From Amphritea atlantica (lineage in GTDB: Bacteria > Pseudomonadota > Gammaproteobacteria > Pseudomonadales > Balneatricaceae): a stretch of 64,000 nucleotides of DNA. Location of the stretch: the NCBI RefSeq assembly GCF_900111095.1, contig NZ_FOGB01000014.1, forward strand, positions 1-64,000, in the 5' to 3' direction. The notes below the pieces were generated by a model. That model was not told the DNA's origin. It was given only the letters and a program-made list of their open reading frames with translations, and ran no database searches. Shown here piece by piece: positions 42,428 through 52,812 of this stretch (its first letter is position 1; each line of letters starts with the position of its first letter). A program made the position numbers and the translations under genes.

Positions 42428-43351
42428 TCAGCCACTGTCATCAACAAATATAAAGTCGCCACCCACCCGTTTACCCCGCTTTAATGCAAGATCTGCACGG
42501 TCCAGAATCGACTCAGGAGTATCCCCCCGCCGGTAGGTGGTCAGCCCCACGGTTGTGGTCATGGCAAAGGTTGAATCCTGCCAGCAAAAGGTATGTGCAC
42601 GCACCCCCTGCCAGGCTTTCTGAATCACCTGCCGGGCGATTCCCGGGTTATCTTCACGCATCAACACGACAAAATCAGCGCCATTCCAGCGGGCCAGACA
42701 ATCAACACCGCTCAGCGCTGTGCGGATAATATCAACGGTGGTGATTAACACCTGGTCACCACAGTTATGACCATAGTGATCATTCACATCCTTAAAAAAA
42801 TCGAGATCAAACATCATCAGGGTAAAACCTGTACCGCTCGACTGGGCCCGCTCAACCTCTGCGGTAAGCCTTCTGAGCAGATGGTGCTGATTAAAAACGC
42901 CGGTCAACTGATCAATCTCTGACTGCTGCTTCAGTTGTTCAATCTCAGCAGTAAAGCGGGTTACCTCCTGAAAAGTGATCAGATAATGATCCTGAATAAC
43001 TGTGCAGCTAACACCCGTCACCTGAAAATCACGCTCGTCGCCATCACCGCAACGGACCTGTAACCGCGCCTGGACGCTATCCTGTGTTTCCCTGAGCTGC
43101 TGGCCAATACTGCGGCAAAACAGCAACAGCTTTTCCTGCGGCTGAGCCTCAGAAGGAGCGACCACCATTCCGTCTTGATGGCTGGGCATCAGCTCAAGAG
43201 GATAACCGATCAATTGATGATATTTTTGATTGACGTAGACAATGCTCTGCCGACCCGGCTCTCTCAGTGAATCTTCGTTGAACATCATCACCATTGCAGC
43301 CACTGGCAGACAATCCAGAATATGAAGGAAATTTTCTAAATCGCCTTCCAA
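42428..43351 (-). CDS. PAS-GGDEF protein with degenerate active site
   Basis: A 307-residue protein. An N-terminal PAS-like domain (FLHILDCLPVAAMVMMFNEDS, VYVNQKYHQLIGYPLELM) is followed by a GGDEF domain from about residue 145 (IDQLTGVFNQHHLLRRLTAEV, LMMFDLDFFKDVNDHYGHNCGDQVL). The active-site loop reads RWNGADFVVLM in place of RWGGDEFVVLM, so the first Gly, the catalytic Asp and the Glu are all changed. It is therefore probably inactive as a diguanylate cyclase and may act as a GTP or c-di-GMP binding or partner protein. Confidence 0.85.
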   Translation of the reverse strand: MEGDLENFLHILDCLPVAAMVMMFNEDSLREPGRQSIVYVNQKYHQLIGYPLELMPSHQDGMVVAPSEAQPQEKLLLFCRSIGQQLRETQDSVQARLQVRCGDGDERDFQVTGVSCTVIQDHYLITFQEVTRFTAEIEQLKQQSEIDQLTGVFNQHHLLRRLTAEVERAQSSGTGFTLMMFDLDFFKDVNDHYGHNCGDQVLITTVDIIRTALSGVDCLARWNGADFVVLMREDNPGIARQVIQKAWQGVRAHTFCWQDSTFAMTTTVGLTTYRRGDTPESILDRADLALKRGKRVGGDFIFVDDSG

Positions 43352-43423
43352 AATACAGTCCCCGCCTACAAAATTCCAGGATGTTCTTAAGTGTAGCGCA
43401 TTCTGCGCGTCAGAACCGGATGC

Positions 43424-44653
43424 CTATTCAACCCGGGAACCTGTTAACCGGGTGACAATGCTGATCTCCCCTTCAAGGGTTTTATGCACTGGGCAGCGAT
43501 CAGCAATTTCAAGCAAGCGTTGACGCTGCTCGTCTGACAGTTCGCCGGTCAGGGTAATCAGCCGTTCAAACTGATCGACTTTACCGTTAACAGTGTCACA
43601 GGAAGCACAGTCGTCAGCATGAACTTTAGCGTGTGATACATCCACCTGAACGTGTTGCAGCGGAATCTTTTTTTGCCGGGCGTACATTCTGATCGTCATA
43701 GAGGTACAGGCACCCAGACCGGCAGCCACCAGTTGATAGGGACTCGGGCCCAGATAGTTGCCGCCATAGCTGACCGGTTCATCCGCAACCAGATGATGAC
43801 CGGCTACGCTGATATCCTGAGTAAAACCATCAGGATCAGCCTCACTTACCCGGATAATGCCTTCCGGTGCATTGATATACTTAGGTAAAACCTGAATATC
43901 GATATAGCGCTGCGCCCAGGTGGATATCAGCTCAGCCGCATAATCAGCATCTTTCTTCTCGCTCAACAGATGATCAGCAGAATCCAGTGTAACAAAGCTT
44001 TTCGGATGCTTAGCCATCTGGAAGATCCGTGCAGCATTATCCAGCCCGACCACCGTATCCAGCGGTGCATGCATCACCAGCAACGCCTTACGCAAACCTT
44101 TAACAGCCTGCTCCAGAGAAACCGAGGCGATATCATCTACAAACCGCCGTTTGATAGTAAACTCCCGTCCAGCCAGATTAACCCGGGCCTCTCCTTCAGT
44201 GCAGATCTCACCCAGTTGATCCCCCAGGTTGTGCAGCACATGCTGCGGATCGGCAGGTGCACCGATAGTGACCACCGCTTTAGCCTCAGGAACCTCAGCA
44301 GCAATAGCGAGAATGGCAGCCCCTCCCAGAGAGTGACCTATCAGTAACTGGGGCGCAGTATAGTGCTCCCGGAGAAAATCAACCGCCAGCAACAGATCCT
44401 GCATATTTGAGCTAAAGCTGGTATTGGCAAACTCTCCCTGAGAGTGGCCCAATCCGGTAAAATCAAATCGCAACACCGCAATCCCTAACGACGCCAGCCG
44501 CTGTGCAATACGCCGTGAAGCCTGCAAATCTTTGGAACAGGTAAAACAGTGGGCAAACAACGCGTAAGCACTGGGCTTACCCACCGGCAGATCAAGACTT
44601 GCCGCCAGTATTGAGCCATCATGGCCGGTAAATTCCAAACGTTCAGTTTTCAT
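43424..44653 (-). CDS. Bifunctional alpha/beta hydrolase - OsmC protein
   Basis: A 409-residue fusion. Residues 1-250 form an alpha/beta hydrolase (FAHCFTCSKDLQASRRIAQRLASLGIAVLRFDFTGLG, nucleophile in LIGHSLGGAA, DSADHLL for the histidine). Residues about 270-405 form an OsmC-type peroxidase domain with the cysteines in LVAAGLGACTSMTIRMYA and ADRCPVHKTLEGE. OsmC domains reduce organic peroxides with two cysteines. The combination is a known architecture; the hydrolase substrate is unknown. Confidence 0.9.
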   Translation of the reverse strand: MKTERLEFTGHDGSILAASLDLPVGKPSAYALFAHCFTCSKDLQASRRIAQRLASLGIAVLRFDFTGLGHSQGEFANTSFSSNMQDLLLAVDFLREHYTAPQLLIGHSLGGAAILAIAAEVPEAKAVVTIGAPADPQHVLHNLGDQLGEICTEGEARVNLAGREFTIKRRFVDDIASVSLEQAVKGLRKALLVMHAPLDTVVGLDNAARIFQMAKHPKSFVTLDSADHLLSEKKDADYAAELISTWAQRYIDIQVLPKYINAPEGIIRVSEADPDGFTQDISVAGHHLVADEPVSYGGNYLGPSPYQLVAAGLGACTSMTIRMYARQKKIPLQHVQVDVSHAKVHADDCASCDTVNGKVDQFERLITLTGELSDEQRQRLLEIADRCPVHKTLEGEISIVTRLTGSRVE

Positions 44654-44758
44654 AGTTCCCCCTGATCTGATTTACCAACGAGTATCAATCAGATTTCAGA
44701 AGGGAGCCATTAGAATTTCTCTATCGGGGATATTGTGCGGCTAAATCAAAAAACAGAC

Positions 44759-44922
44759 GCGACATCGTCGCTTGCCAGAACGGGGCCTGCGGCCCCTGCT
44801 AGACGGAAAACTGCGTTTTCCTTGTTAGAAAAAGATCAAAACAGATAAAAATCTTGAAATAAATTTGCTTTTTCTAGCTACGAGCAAGTCGCGAAGCGAC
44901 GTCTAGCCAGCGGCTAAGCCGC
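44759..44922. repeat. Array of five CTAG-linked hairpins
   Basis: Five hairpins, each with a 3-base loop. They are GCGAC-atc-GTCGC (44759-44771), GGGGCC-tgc-GGCCCC (44782-44796), GGAAAAC-tgc-GTTTTCC (44805-44821), GTCGC-gaa-GCGAC (44888-44900) and GCGGC-taa-GCCGC (44910-44922). Linkers are TGCTAGAC, TTGTTAGA and GTCTAGCCA. Stem sequences differ but pairing is always perfect. The same family occurs at 3-82 and 217-243. No gene is present in 44654-44942. Confidence 0.75.
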
Positions 44923-44942
44923 GATCTGCTCTTAACGGCGTT

Positions 44943-45425
44943 TTAGTGATGATGCCCGCCATCTCCATGGGCGTGACCGTGAGCGATCTCCTCGGCTGAG
45001 GCATCACGGACATCAACAATTTCGATATCGAAGGTCAGGGTTTTGCCCGCCAGCGGGTGGTTATTGTCCACCGTCACCATAAATTTTCCAACCTTAACCA
45101 CTTTAACCTGTCGCAGTCCCTCCTCTGTATGCACAGTACCGACCATCCCCGGACGCCACTTTTTTGCTCCCTGCAGATGTTTTACCGGAATACGCTGTTC
45201 ACAGTCCGGCAGAAACTCACCGTAGGCTTCCTGAGGTGTCAGGGTGACGGAAAAAGTATCCCCTACCGCTTTACCCTCCATTACCTTCTCGAGACCACTG
45301 ATCATATTGTTATGGCCATGCAGGTAAGCCATGGGAGAGCCTCCGCGTGTGGTTTCTTCAACGCTGTTATCTGCGTCGGTCAGGTGGTAGTGAAACTGCA
45401 CAACTTTATCTTTGGTAACACTCAT
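44943..45425 (-). CDS. slyD: SlyD-type FKBP peptidyl-prolyl isomerase
   Basis: A 160-residue FKBP of the SlyD type, a folding helper with nickel-binding ability. The split FKBP domain surrounds an insert-in-flap region (YLHGHNNMISGLEKVMEGKAVGDTFSVTLTPQEAYGEF, then FMVTVDNNHPLAGKTLTFDIEIVDV). The tail is histidine-rich (EEIAHGHAHGDGGHHH), the metal-binding part. In E. coli SlyD supplies nickel to hydrogenase. Confidence 0.92.
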   Translation of the reverse strand: MSVTKDKVVQFHYHLTDADNSVEETTRGGSPMAYLHGHNNMISGLEKVMEGKAVGDTFSVTLTPQEAYGEFLPDCEQRIPVKHLQGAKKWRPGMVGTVHTEEGLRQVKVVKVGKFMVTVDNNHPLAGKTLTFDIEIVDVRDASAEEIAHGHAHGDGGHHH

Positions 45426-45492
45426 GAGGATTCCTTAATCTGCTGCCGGACTGACAATCACCCAGCGAAACGGTTGCCGGGATTATACGCCA

Positions 45493-45963
45493 TCAACTCA
45501 TCGCAGTAATCTCAAATTCACCCTGCGGAAGGGTAACAATATCCCCCCGATAGCGACCGGTTAACGCCTGACCTATAGGTGATTGCGGCGTAATAACCGT
45601 GACAATTTCGACCATATCAGTCACCTGAATTCCCCCGCCTGCAGGACCTAAAAACAATCGTTTCACCCCTCCCGCCTCATTTTCAAGGGTCACTAATGTC
45701 CCCAGCGAGATGGCTGAATTTTCAGTCACTTCCCGCTGCGGCATAGCCCGGTAGGCTGTCAGATCGATCTCCAGCGCCTGCACCCGTTTAGACTGCCCGT
45801 GGGCAAGATAGGACGCCTCCAGACCCAGAGTATCATACTGATTTTCTGCCACACTCTCTTCATGGGTGGCCGCCTCCCGGGCTTCATGTGCAGCGGCAAT
45901 ATTCATATCCAGATCAGCCTGAAGCTGGCTGATGATCTGCGCTATAAGCTGTTTTTTATCCAT
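45493..45963 (-). CDS. GreA/GreB-family transcription factor
   Basis: A 156-residue protein with an N-terminal coiled coil (MDKKQLIAQIISQLQADLDMNIAAAHEAREAATHEESVAENQYDTLGLEASYLAHGQSKRVQAL) and a C-terminal FKBP-like domain (LVTLENEAGGVKRLFLGPAGGG, ITPQSPIGQALTGRYRGDIVTL). Gre factors insert the coiled coil into the RNA polymerase secondary channel. The coiled coil here is shorter than in GreA and the acidic tip differs, so it is probably a Gre-like regulator, not a true cleavage factor. Confidence 0.85.
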   Translation of the reverse strand: MDKKQLIAQIISQLQADLDMNIAAAHEAREAATHEESVAENQYDTLGLEASYLAHGQSKRVQALEIDLTAYRAMPQREVTENSAISLGTLVTLENEAGGVKRLFLGPAGGGIQVTDMVEIVTVITPQSPIGQALTGRYRGDIVTLPQGEFEITAMS

Positions 45964-46106
45964 ATATCCAACCCGCTATACAATCAATGCAGTATCCACA
46001 TTAAATTATGAAAAAGAAACACGCTATTCACACACATTCATGCTGATCTATGGGACAATATGTCCGCTTATTTTTACCACAACGTTATAACTGATGGACT
46101 CCTGTT

Positions 46107-47702
46107 TTGCTGACTACCGCTAATATTACTATGCAGTTTGGCGCTAAGCCTCTGTTCGAAAATATCTCTGTTAAATTTGGTGAGGGGAACCGTTACGGCC
46201 TGATCGGCGCCAACGGTTGTGGTAAATCAACCCTGATGAAGATTCTCGGTGGTGATCTGGAACCCTCCTCCGGCAACGTCAGCAAGGACCCCAATGAGCG
46301 GATCGGTAAACTACGTCAGGATCAGTTTGCTTTCGAAGAGTTCACGGTTATCGATACGGTGATCATGGGGCATGCGGAGTTATGGGAGATTAAGCAGGAG
46401 CGGGATCGTATCTACGCCCTGCCCGACATGACCGAAGAGGAAGGCATCAAAGTCGCTGAGCTTGAAGTAGAGTTCGCCGAACTGGACGGCTATACCGCAG
46501 AATCCCGCGCCGGAGAGCTGCTGCTGGGGCTGGACATTCCTACAGAACAGCATTTCGGTCCGATGAGTGAAGTAGCACCCGGCTGGAAACTGCGGGTATT
46601 ACTGGCTCAGGCACTGTTTGCCGACCCGGATATCATGCTGCTGGACGAACCAACCAACAACCTGGATATCAACACTATTCGCTGGCTGGAAGGGGTGCTC
46701 AACGAGCGTAACAGCACCATGATCATCATCTCCCACGACCGTCACTTCCTCAACTCGGTCTGCACCCATATGGCGGACCTGGATTACGGAGAACTGCGGG
46801 TTTATCCGGGCAACTATGACGACTACATGATCGCGTCAACAGCCCTGCAGGAGCGTCTGCAGTCAGACAATGCCAAGAAAAAAGCCCAGATTGCCGAGCT
46901 GCGCAGCTTTGTCAGCCGCTTCTCAGCAAACGCCTCCAAAGCGAAGCAAGCCACTTCCCGGGCACGACAGATTGAGAAAATCGAACTCAACGATATTAAG
47001 CCATCCAGCCGTCAGAGCCCCTATATCCGCTTTGACCAGGAGAAGAAACTGCACCGGTTGGCGCTGGAGGTTGAGGGGCTGGCCAAAGGCTATGGTGAAG
47101 CACCGCTGTTTAAAGATCTCAGCATGATGGTCGAAGTGGGTGAACGGATCGCTATTATCGGCCCCAACGGCATCGGTAAAACCACCCTGCTGAAAACGCT
47201 GCATGGCGACCTTGAAGCGGATAGTGGCTTGGTAAAATGGTCCGAAAACAGCAATATCGGTTATTACGCCCAGGATCACGCTCACGAGTTTGCTGATGAA
47301 ATTAACCTGTTTGACTGGATGGCCCAGTGGACCAAATCCGGCTCTGATGAACAGGTCATCAGGGCTTCTCTGGGACGTATGCTGTTCTCACAAAATGAAA
47401 TTAAGAAATCGGTGAAAGTCCTTTCCGGGGGTGAAAAAGGCCGGATGCTGCTGGGTAAACTAATTCTGCAACAACCCAACATCCTGCTGATGGACGAACC
47501 GACCAACCATATGGATATGGAATCGATCGAAGCCCTCAACCTGGCACTGGAAAACTTTGACGGCACGCTGATCTTTGTCAGCCACGACCGGGAGTTTGTC
47601 TCCTCTCTGGCCACCAGGATCATCGATATGCGTGAAGATGGACTGACAGACTTCCGCGGTGGCTACGAAGAATATCTGAAAAAGCAGGGCATTGCAGGCT
47701 AA
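46107..47702 (+). CDS. ybiT: ABC-F ATPase YbiT
   Basis: A 531-residue soluble protein with two ABC domains and no membrane part. The first Walker A is GANGCGKS, with [10 protein letters not shown]; the second is GPNGIGKT, with LSGGEKGRM and [10 protein letters not shown]. The P-site-interacting linker [28 protein letters not shown] lies between. The match to E. coli YbiT is continuous, including the first residues, which fixes the start at a TTG codon. ABC-F proteins act at the ribosome to relieve stalled translation. Confidence 0.93.
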   Translation: MLTTANITMQFGAKPLFENISVKFGEGNRYGLIGANGCGKSTLMKILGGDLEPSSGNVSKDPNERIGKLRQDQFAFEEFTVIDTVIMGHAELWEIKQERDRIYALPDMTEEEGIKVAELEVEFAELDGYTAESRAGELLLGLDIPTEQHFGPMSEVAPGWKLRVLLAQALFADPDIMLLDEPTNNLDINTIRWLEGVLNERNSTMIIISHDRHFLNSVCTHMADLDYGELRVYPGNYDDYMIASTALQERLQSDNAKKKAQIAELRSFVSRFSANASKAKQATSRARQIEKIELNDIKPSSRQSPYIRFDQEKKLHRLALEVEGLAKGYGEAPLFKDLSMMVEVGERIAIIGPNGIGKTTLLKTLHGDLEADSGLVKWSENSNIGYYAQDHAHEFADEINLFDWMAQWTKSGSDEQVIRASLGRMLFSQNEIKKSVKVLSGGEKGRMLLGKLILQQPNILLMDEPTNHMDMESIEALNLALENFDGTLIFVSHDREFVSSLATRIIDMREDGLTDFRGGYEEYLKKQGIAG

Positions 47703-47721
47703 GTATACCCCAGCAATAAAC

Positions 47722-47756
47722 AAAAAAAGCCAGCAGCCGCTCTGCTGGCTTTTTTA
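47722..47756. terminator. Terminator of ybiT
   Basis: AAAAAAAGCCAGCAG pairs with CTGCTGGCTTTTTT across a 5-base loop. The A and T runs on both sides allow termination from either direction. Confidence 0.88.
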
Positions 47757-47970
47757 TGCCTGCAACCCGGTGTTACCAGCCGCATTACCACTACGGGTTG
47801 TTGCCTTAAGCTCGGGTGTATTACACTCACCGCGTTACTTGTTACAAACTGAGCTACACTGGTAGGGTCAACTGTTTGTAAATTCAGGTGATTTAGCTAA
47901 ACGGCTGGATCAGTTTAATTATAAAGCCGCTGTGCCGGGGGGAATAGCTGCCCATAAAAGGATATAGATC

Positions 47971-48378
47971 ATGATGCTACACAACACTCTCAGGCGTACC
48001 TGGATCGGCAGGATGGTTATCGCATTGATGCTTGTGATGAGTTTTCAAAGCGTAACCGCCAATGCCGCGATGGTTTCAACCGAGACCATTATCCAGACAG
48101 AACACCAGCAGTACACTAAAAGTGATCTGATACAGAAGCTGGAATCGGCCGAACTGCAACAACAGCTTGTCGATATGGGAGTTGATCCACAGGAACTTCA
48201 GCAACGGGTCGCCAGCCTGACACCGGATGAGATCAGCCAGTTGAACGCAAATCTGGCCTCGCAACCTGCCGGTGAAGGTATTCTGGGGTTAGTCGGCCTG
48301 GTGTTTGTGATTTTTGTCATTACCGATATGCTCTGTGCCACCGACCTGTTCAGCTTTGTTCACTGCATCAATCGCTAA
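47971..48378 (+). CDS. PA2779 family small membrane protein
   Basis: A 135-residue exported protein with a signal segment (MVIALMLVMSFQSVTANA) and a C-terminal membrane segment (GEGILGLVGLVFVIFVITDML). Between them lies a helical region (YTKSDLIQKLESAELQQQLVDMGVDPQELQQRVASLTPDEISQLN), the PA2779 pattern. It is paired with a PA2778-type peptidase gene immediately downstream, as in Pseudomonas. Function unknown. Confidence 0.85.
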   Translation: MMLHNTLRRTWIGRMVIALMLVMSFQSVTANAAMVSTETIIQTEHQQYTKSDLIQKLESAELQQQLVDMGVDPQELQQRVASLTPDEISQLNANLASQPAGEGILGLVGLVFVIFVITDMLCATDLFSFVHCINR

Positions 48379-49408
48379 CAGGGCTGACACGCTGCTTAAC
48401 CGGCTATCCACTCAGCTGTTTGCAGCACTGTTGCTGACCGCAATAGTGCTGCAAACCGGCTGTAGCAGTAATCAGAGACTAATCGACTCATTAACAGAGG
48501 ACCCTGCTATCCAGGGGGTCACAGAGATCGATGGACTTGCCTATTTTCCACAGCAGGATGACCAGTGCGGCCCCGCTTCACTGGCAACCATGCTGGCCTA
48601 TAACCAGATCACAACCACTCCGGAACAACTGCGCCCTTCCCTTTATATACCCAAAAAAGGGGGGACTCTGGCGGTTGAGATGGAAGCCAGGGCACGGCAG
48701 TTTAACCTGATCGTCTATCCTCTGAAGCCCGATGTGAGCGATATATTATTGGAGCTGGATGCCGGACACCCGGTACTGGTGATGCAAAATCTGGGGTTCA
48801 GCTGGCTACCCCAGTGGCATTTCGCGGTGGCTATCGGTTATGACCTGAATGCACAACAGATCCTGCTGCGCTCAGGCCCCGACAAACGCTATCCGACCGA
48901 CCTCTCGCTGTTTGAAAAAACCTGGTCACGGGCAGACCACTGGGCCAGAGTAATACTGTCCCCCGACCAACTACCCGCAACCGCCACCCCGCTACGTTAT
49001 ACCGCCGCCGTCAATAAACTTGAGCAACTGGGTTCGCACACCCCAGCGCTGCAGCAAGCGGCAGCCCGGGCCTATCAGACCGCGTTAAAGCAGTGGCCCG
49101 ACAACGCTACCGCACTGATGGGGCTGGGTAATATCGACTATGCGCGGAAACATTACCGCTCGGCTGCCGATTATTTCATCCGCTATATTAACCACAGCAA
49201 TACACCCGCAGCAGGCTGGAATAATCTGGCTTACACGCTGATGCAAACAGGTTGCACAGCTGCCGCGATCGAATCGATCAGCTGTGCAGTGGCCATCGCA
49301 CCGGATCAGCCAGCCTACCGCGACAGCCTCGATGAACTCAACAACCTCAGTGCTACACAGAATAGTAAGGCTAACTGTTCACTCCCCGCCTGTATCGCGT
49401 CGAAGTAA
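48314..49408 (+). CDS. PA2778 family cysteine peptidase lipoprotein
   Basis: A 330-365-residue lipoprotein. A lipobox (VLQTGC) follows a hydrophobic segment. A C39-type papain-like domain has the cysteine in DDQCGPASLATML, the histidine in PQWHFAVAIGYD and an acidic residue in LRSGPDKR. TPR repeats follow near the C-terminus (NATALMGLGNIDYARKHYRSAADYFIRY, AAGWNNLAYTLMQTG). The ATG at 48314 overlaps the previous gene by 65 bases and lacks a ribosome site. CTG at 48392, with AGGG upstream, gives a more typical lipoprotein leader and may be the true start. Confidence 0.85.
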   Translation: MSLPICSVPPTCSALFTASIANRADTLLNRLSTQLFAALLLTAIVLQTGCSSNQRLIDSLTEDPAIQGVTEIDGLAYFPQQDDQCGPASLATMLAYNQITTTPEQLRPSLYIPKKGGTLAVEMEARARQFNLIVYPLKPDVSDILLELDAGHPVLVMQNLGFSWLPQWHFAVAIGYDLNAQQILLRSGPDKRYPTDLSLFEKTWSRADHWARVILSPDQLPATATPLRYTAAVNKLEQLGSHTPALQQAAARAYQTALKQWPDNATALMGLGNIDYARKHYRSAADYFIRYINHSNTPAAGWNNLAYTLMQTGCTAAAIESISCAVAIAPDQPAYRDSLDELNNLSATQNSKANCSLPACIASK

Positions 49409-49470
49409 AAAATCCACACATGACTCCCAGTCTGAGACCGGAGCGGCAACGTTAGTGAACGTCTTCTCCC

Positions 49471-52400
49471 TCATTCAACCTCATTGATCACCTGAGATTC
49501 TAGCCATCGAGCTGAAAATTCATTAGCAGGCACCGGTCGGCCAAACAGATACCCCTGGCCAAAATCACAGCCAATATCGAGTAACATCTGTTTCTGTTCA
49601 GGCGTTTCCACACCTTCAGCAATGACTTTAATGTCCAGGGTATGCGCCATAACGATAATCGCTTCACACAGTACCAGGTCCTGAGACCCCGAAGTCAGAT
49701 GGGAGACAAAACTCTGATCAATTTTAAGATAGTCGATATGAAACTGTTTCAGATAAGCGAGTGAAGAATACCCGGTACCGAAATCATCAAGCGCCACCTC
49801 GATCCCCTGATCACGAAACTGCAGCAGCTTATCTGCCACACCTCTGCCCGCCTCCATCAGCAAACTTTCGGTAATCTCGACACACAGGTTGGCCGCACCA
49901 TTGTGCGTGAGGACATGACCAAACCAGTTGGGTTTGCTGCTATTGTCATCCTGATACTGCACCGGTGAAGTATTCACACTCACCTGCAGCTCGGTATTGA
50001 ACCGTGCCTGCCAGATCGTCAACTGACGCACCACTTCAGCAAACACCCAGTTGCCAATATCCACAATCAGACCGGTCTCTTCCGCTAACGGAATAAAGTC
50101 CAGTGGTGAAACCTGTCCCCTGGGATGATTCCATCTCAGCAACGCTTCTGCCTTGACGACACGACCATTTTGCAGATCAAGAATCGGTTGGTAATAAACC
50201 TCAAACTGCTGCAGATCGAGCGCTTCACGCAACTCATTCAACAAACGACGGCGCTGCTGAGCCACGGCCTCCATTTCGGGGGTGAAATAGTGGAACCGGT
50301 TACGTCCCTCCTCCTTGGCTGCATACATGGCCTGGTCAGCATTTTTCATCAGTGCTTCCAGGGTCATCGCATCGCTGGGGTAAAGCGCAATACCGATACT
50401 CGCCGAGACAAAAGAGCGATTATCCTTAAGAATAAAAGGCTCACCCAACTGCCGTAATATATTTCCGGCTACCCGCTCAATCACAGACAGATCACCGATA
50501 TTGCCCAGAATCACCAGAAACTCATCGCCCCCTAAACGGGCAACCGTATCGGTTTCCCGCACACAGGAGAGCAACCGTTTGGCAGCCCCCTGCAATAAAA
50601 GGTCACCATAGTCGTGTCCGAGTGTGTCATTCACCTCTTTAAAGCGGTCCAGGTCGATCATCATCACCGCGACCTGTTCGCCTTCCCTGTCGGCTTTTTT
50701 CATCATTTGTAACAGGCGATCTGTAAACGTACGCCGGTTGGGAAGATGGGTCAGAGAATCGTAATGCGCCATCCGGGTCAGTTCAGCCCGGGCACGTTTC
50801 TGTTCGATCAGATTGACATCGATACAGTACATCTCCTGCCTGTCATTTTCAGAGCGTAGCATGACATGGCTGGAGAACACCGGTACCAGACTGCCATCTT
50901 TATGTTGCAACTCCAATTCAGAGGCGGGGATCTCCTGGCCCTTTTCCAGCCAGTCATGATGTAGCTGAATCACCGTCTCACGCATCGCCTGAGGGATAAT
51001 TAACGCCTCAAGAGGCTGACCCAGCGCCTCTTCCCGGCTATAACCGTAGAGCGTTTCACTGGCATCATTCCAGTAGATCACCTGGCGGTTCTCGTCATAC
51101 CCCTGTACTGCGATAGCCGGGAGGCTCTCGATCAGTTCGCGGAAACGAGTTTCACTCTGACGTATCAGCATATCGGCCATCTTCTGATCGGTGATATCCA
51201 GCATCAACCCACGAAGCCAGCGGGGTTTTCCATCTTCAACCACCACATTGACCATATCCCGAAGCCAGACAATATCACCATTTGCCGTCAAAAAACGGTA
51301 TTCAAACTCATGATCACGATGATCAGCGACCGCTTCGTCGCAAAAGCGAATCGCCCACTCCCGATCATCAGGATGGATATGGTCTTTCCAGAAATTGGGC
51401 TTAAACCAGGTGCCGATTGGATAACCCAACACCCTGACAACATTGTCACTGATATAGGTGTAAGTATAGGTATCATGATCCGCTTCCCAGACAATACCAT
51501 TGGTCGTATCGACAAGGTTTTTAAAACGCTTTTCACTCTTGCGATGCGCCTCTTCAGAGCGATACAAACGGAAGTTCCAGTAGAGAATAAACAGCAATAC
51601 CAATAAAACCAGTCCGCTGACTTTGAGTATTTTTTCCACCGCAATGCCATTCTGGGATACTGTAAGACCTGCCCAGTGCTCAAAGATCTGATTGCGTTCG
51701 TTCTCGGTGATGCTATTCAGCGCTTTCTCAATAATCCCTGACAGGATTGGATTGCCACGATAGACCCCAATGCGGAAATCACTCTGATAGTCCGTGTGGC
51801 CAGAAAAGCTCAGATTAAGTATCCCCTCCTGTTTCATTACAAACCCGGCAGCCGTCGCATCCCCCACAAAAGCAACAGCCTCCCCCTCTGCAACCATTCT
51901 GAGCGCATCCTGAATAGTGGCCGGATTGATAATAGTGATCTCAGGGTAATCACGCCGCAGCAACTCATTGGTAAAGTGCCCCTTATGGATCGCAACCCGT
52001 TTACCTTTCAACTTGTCCAGTGTTCCGATATACCCTTTAGATTGTTCACTGATAATCACGGCTGTGCTGGAAAGGTAGGGTTGGCTGAAATCAAGATATG
52101 TCTCTCGCTCTGCCGTTTTGACCATACAGGACATCAGATCAAACTCTCCATTCCGGGCGGCTTTTAACACCTCACCCCAGGAGTGTTTATCCGTAACGGG
52201 CACAAACGAAACACCAAGACGCTGTTCCAGCAGGGCAAAATAATCGGCTGATATACCGGTATAGTCACCGTTATTATCGACCCATTCGTAGGGGGCAAAT
52301 GTGCGATCGATACCGAGTTTTAGCTGTGGGTGCTGCTGCAGCCAGGCGATCTCTGTGGCACTCAGGTTATCATCTCGCCAGGAAAATTCAGATGTGGCCG

Positions 52401-52503
52401 ATTGCTGAGAAGATTCAGCCGCGTACGCTGAACCCCATACACTTTGAACCAGGCTCATAGCCAGACTGATAAATAAGATTAGCCAGGGGGCTATTCTGAA
52501 CAT
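49471..52503 (-). CDS. SBP-PAS-PAS-GGDEF-EAL c-di-GMP signalling protein
   Basis: A 1010-residue inner-membrane sensor. After a signal segment, a periplasmic solute-binding domain of family 3 runs from about 45 to 280 (LKLGIDRTFAPYEWVDNNGDYTGISADYFALLEQ). One membrane segment near 300 (VSGLVLLVLLFILYWNF) is followed by two PAS domains (about 330-560), a GGDEF domain with intact RLGGDEFLVIL, and an EAL domain with EALLRW, ENQ-type and DDFGTGYSSL motifs. Both cyclase and phosphodiesterase activities are possible. GGAG at 6 bases supports ATG 52503 over 52521. The ligand may be an amino acid. Confidence 0.92.
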   Translation of the reverse strand: MFRIAPWLILFISLAMSLVQSVWGSAYAAESSQQSATSEFSWRDDNLSATEIAWLQQHPQLKLGIDRTFAPYEWVDNNGDYTGISADYFALLEQRLGVSFVPVTDKHSWGEVLKAARNGEFDLMSCMVKTAERETYLDFSQPYLSSTAVIISEQSKGYIGTLDKLKGKRVAIHKGHFTNELLRRDYPEITIINPATIQDALRMVAEGEAVAFVGDATAAGFVMKQEGILNLSFSGHTDYQSDFRIGVYRGNPILSGIIEKALNSITENERNQIFEHWAGLTVSQNGIAVEKILKVSGLVLLVLLFILYWNFRLYRSEEAHRKSEKRFKNLVDTTNGIVWEADHDTYTYTYISDNVVRVLGYPIGTWFKPNFWKDHIHPDDREWAIRFCDEAVADHRDHEFEYRFLTANGDIVWLRDMVNVVVEDGKPRWLRGLMLDITDQKMADMLIRQSETRFRELIESLPAIAVQGYDENRQVIYWNDASETLYGYSREEALGQPLEALIIPQAMRETVIQLHHDWLEKGQEIPASELELQHKDGSLVPVFSSHVMLRSENDRQEMYCIDVNLIEQKRARAELTRMAHYDSLTHLPNRRTFTDRLLQMMKKADREGEQVAVMMIDLDRFKEVNDTLGHDYGDLLLQGAAKRLLSCVRETDTVARLGGDEFLVILGNIGDLSVIERVAGNILRQLGEPFILKDNRSFVSASIGIALYPSDAMTLEALMKNADQAMYAAKEEGRNRFHYFTPEMEAVAQQRRRLLNELREALDLQQFEVYYQPILDLQNGRVVKAEALLRWNHPRGQVSPLDFIPLAEETGLIVDIGNWVFAEVVRQLTIWQARFNTELQVSVNTSPVQYQDDNSSKPNWFGHVLTHNGAANLCVEITESLLMEAGRGVADKLLQFRDQGIEVALDDFGTGYSSLAYLKQFHIDYLKIDQSFVSHLTSGSQDLVLCEAIIVMAHTLDIKVIAEGVETPEQKQMLLDIGCDFGQGYLFGRPVPANEFSARWLESQVINEVE

Positions 52504-52725
52504 CCATATCTCCAACAGCAAAAGCGTTCCAACCTGTAACCTGACACTCTCTATGAATCAGGTAAAGACAATCATTTAATACTCAATAGCTTAATATTTA
52601 ACGGTTAAATTCCCGTTTAGCCACGTCGGGATCAGGATAGATTTTATCAACTCTAATTGCTTCCCTTCGCTTTAGCATAGATCTATTTGCCGAATAGTGG
52701 GCATTTTCAGGAGGATATATAAATT

Positions 52726-52752
52726 AAAAGCCAGCTTTCTGGCCGGCTTTTA
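52726..52752. terminator. Terminator of the cytochrome c gene
   Basis: AAAAGCCAGC pairs with the GGCCGGCTTTT arm, with one bulge. On the minus strand it is followed by TTTTAATTTATA. The remainder of 52504-52812 shows no gene. Confidence 0.7.
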
Positions 52753-52812
52753 CAGGTTTTAAATATAAGCGCAAACACAAACCTTCAATCAGGTTATAAA
52801 ACACCGCCGCAC

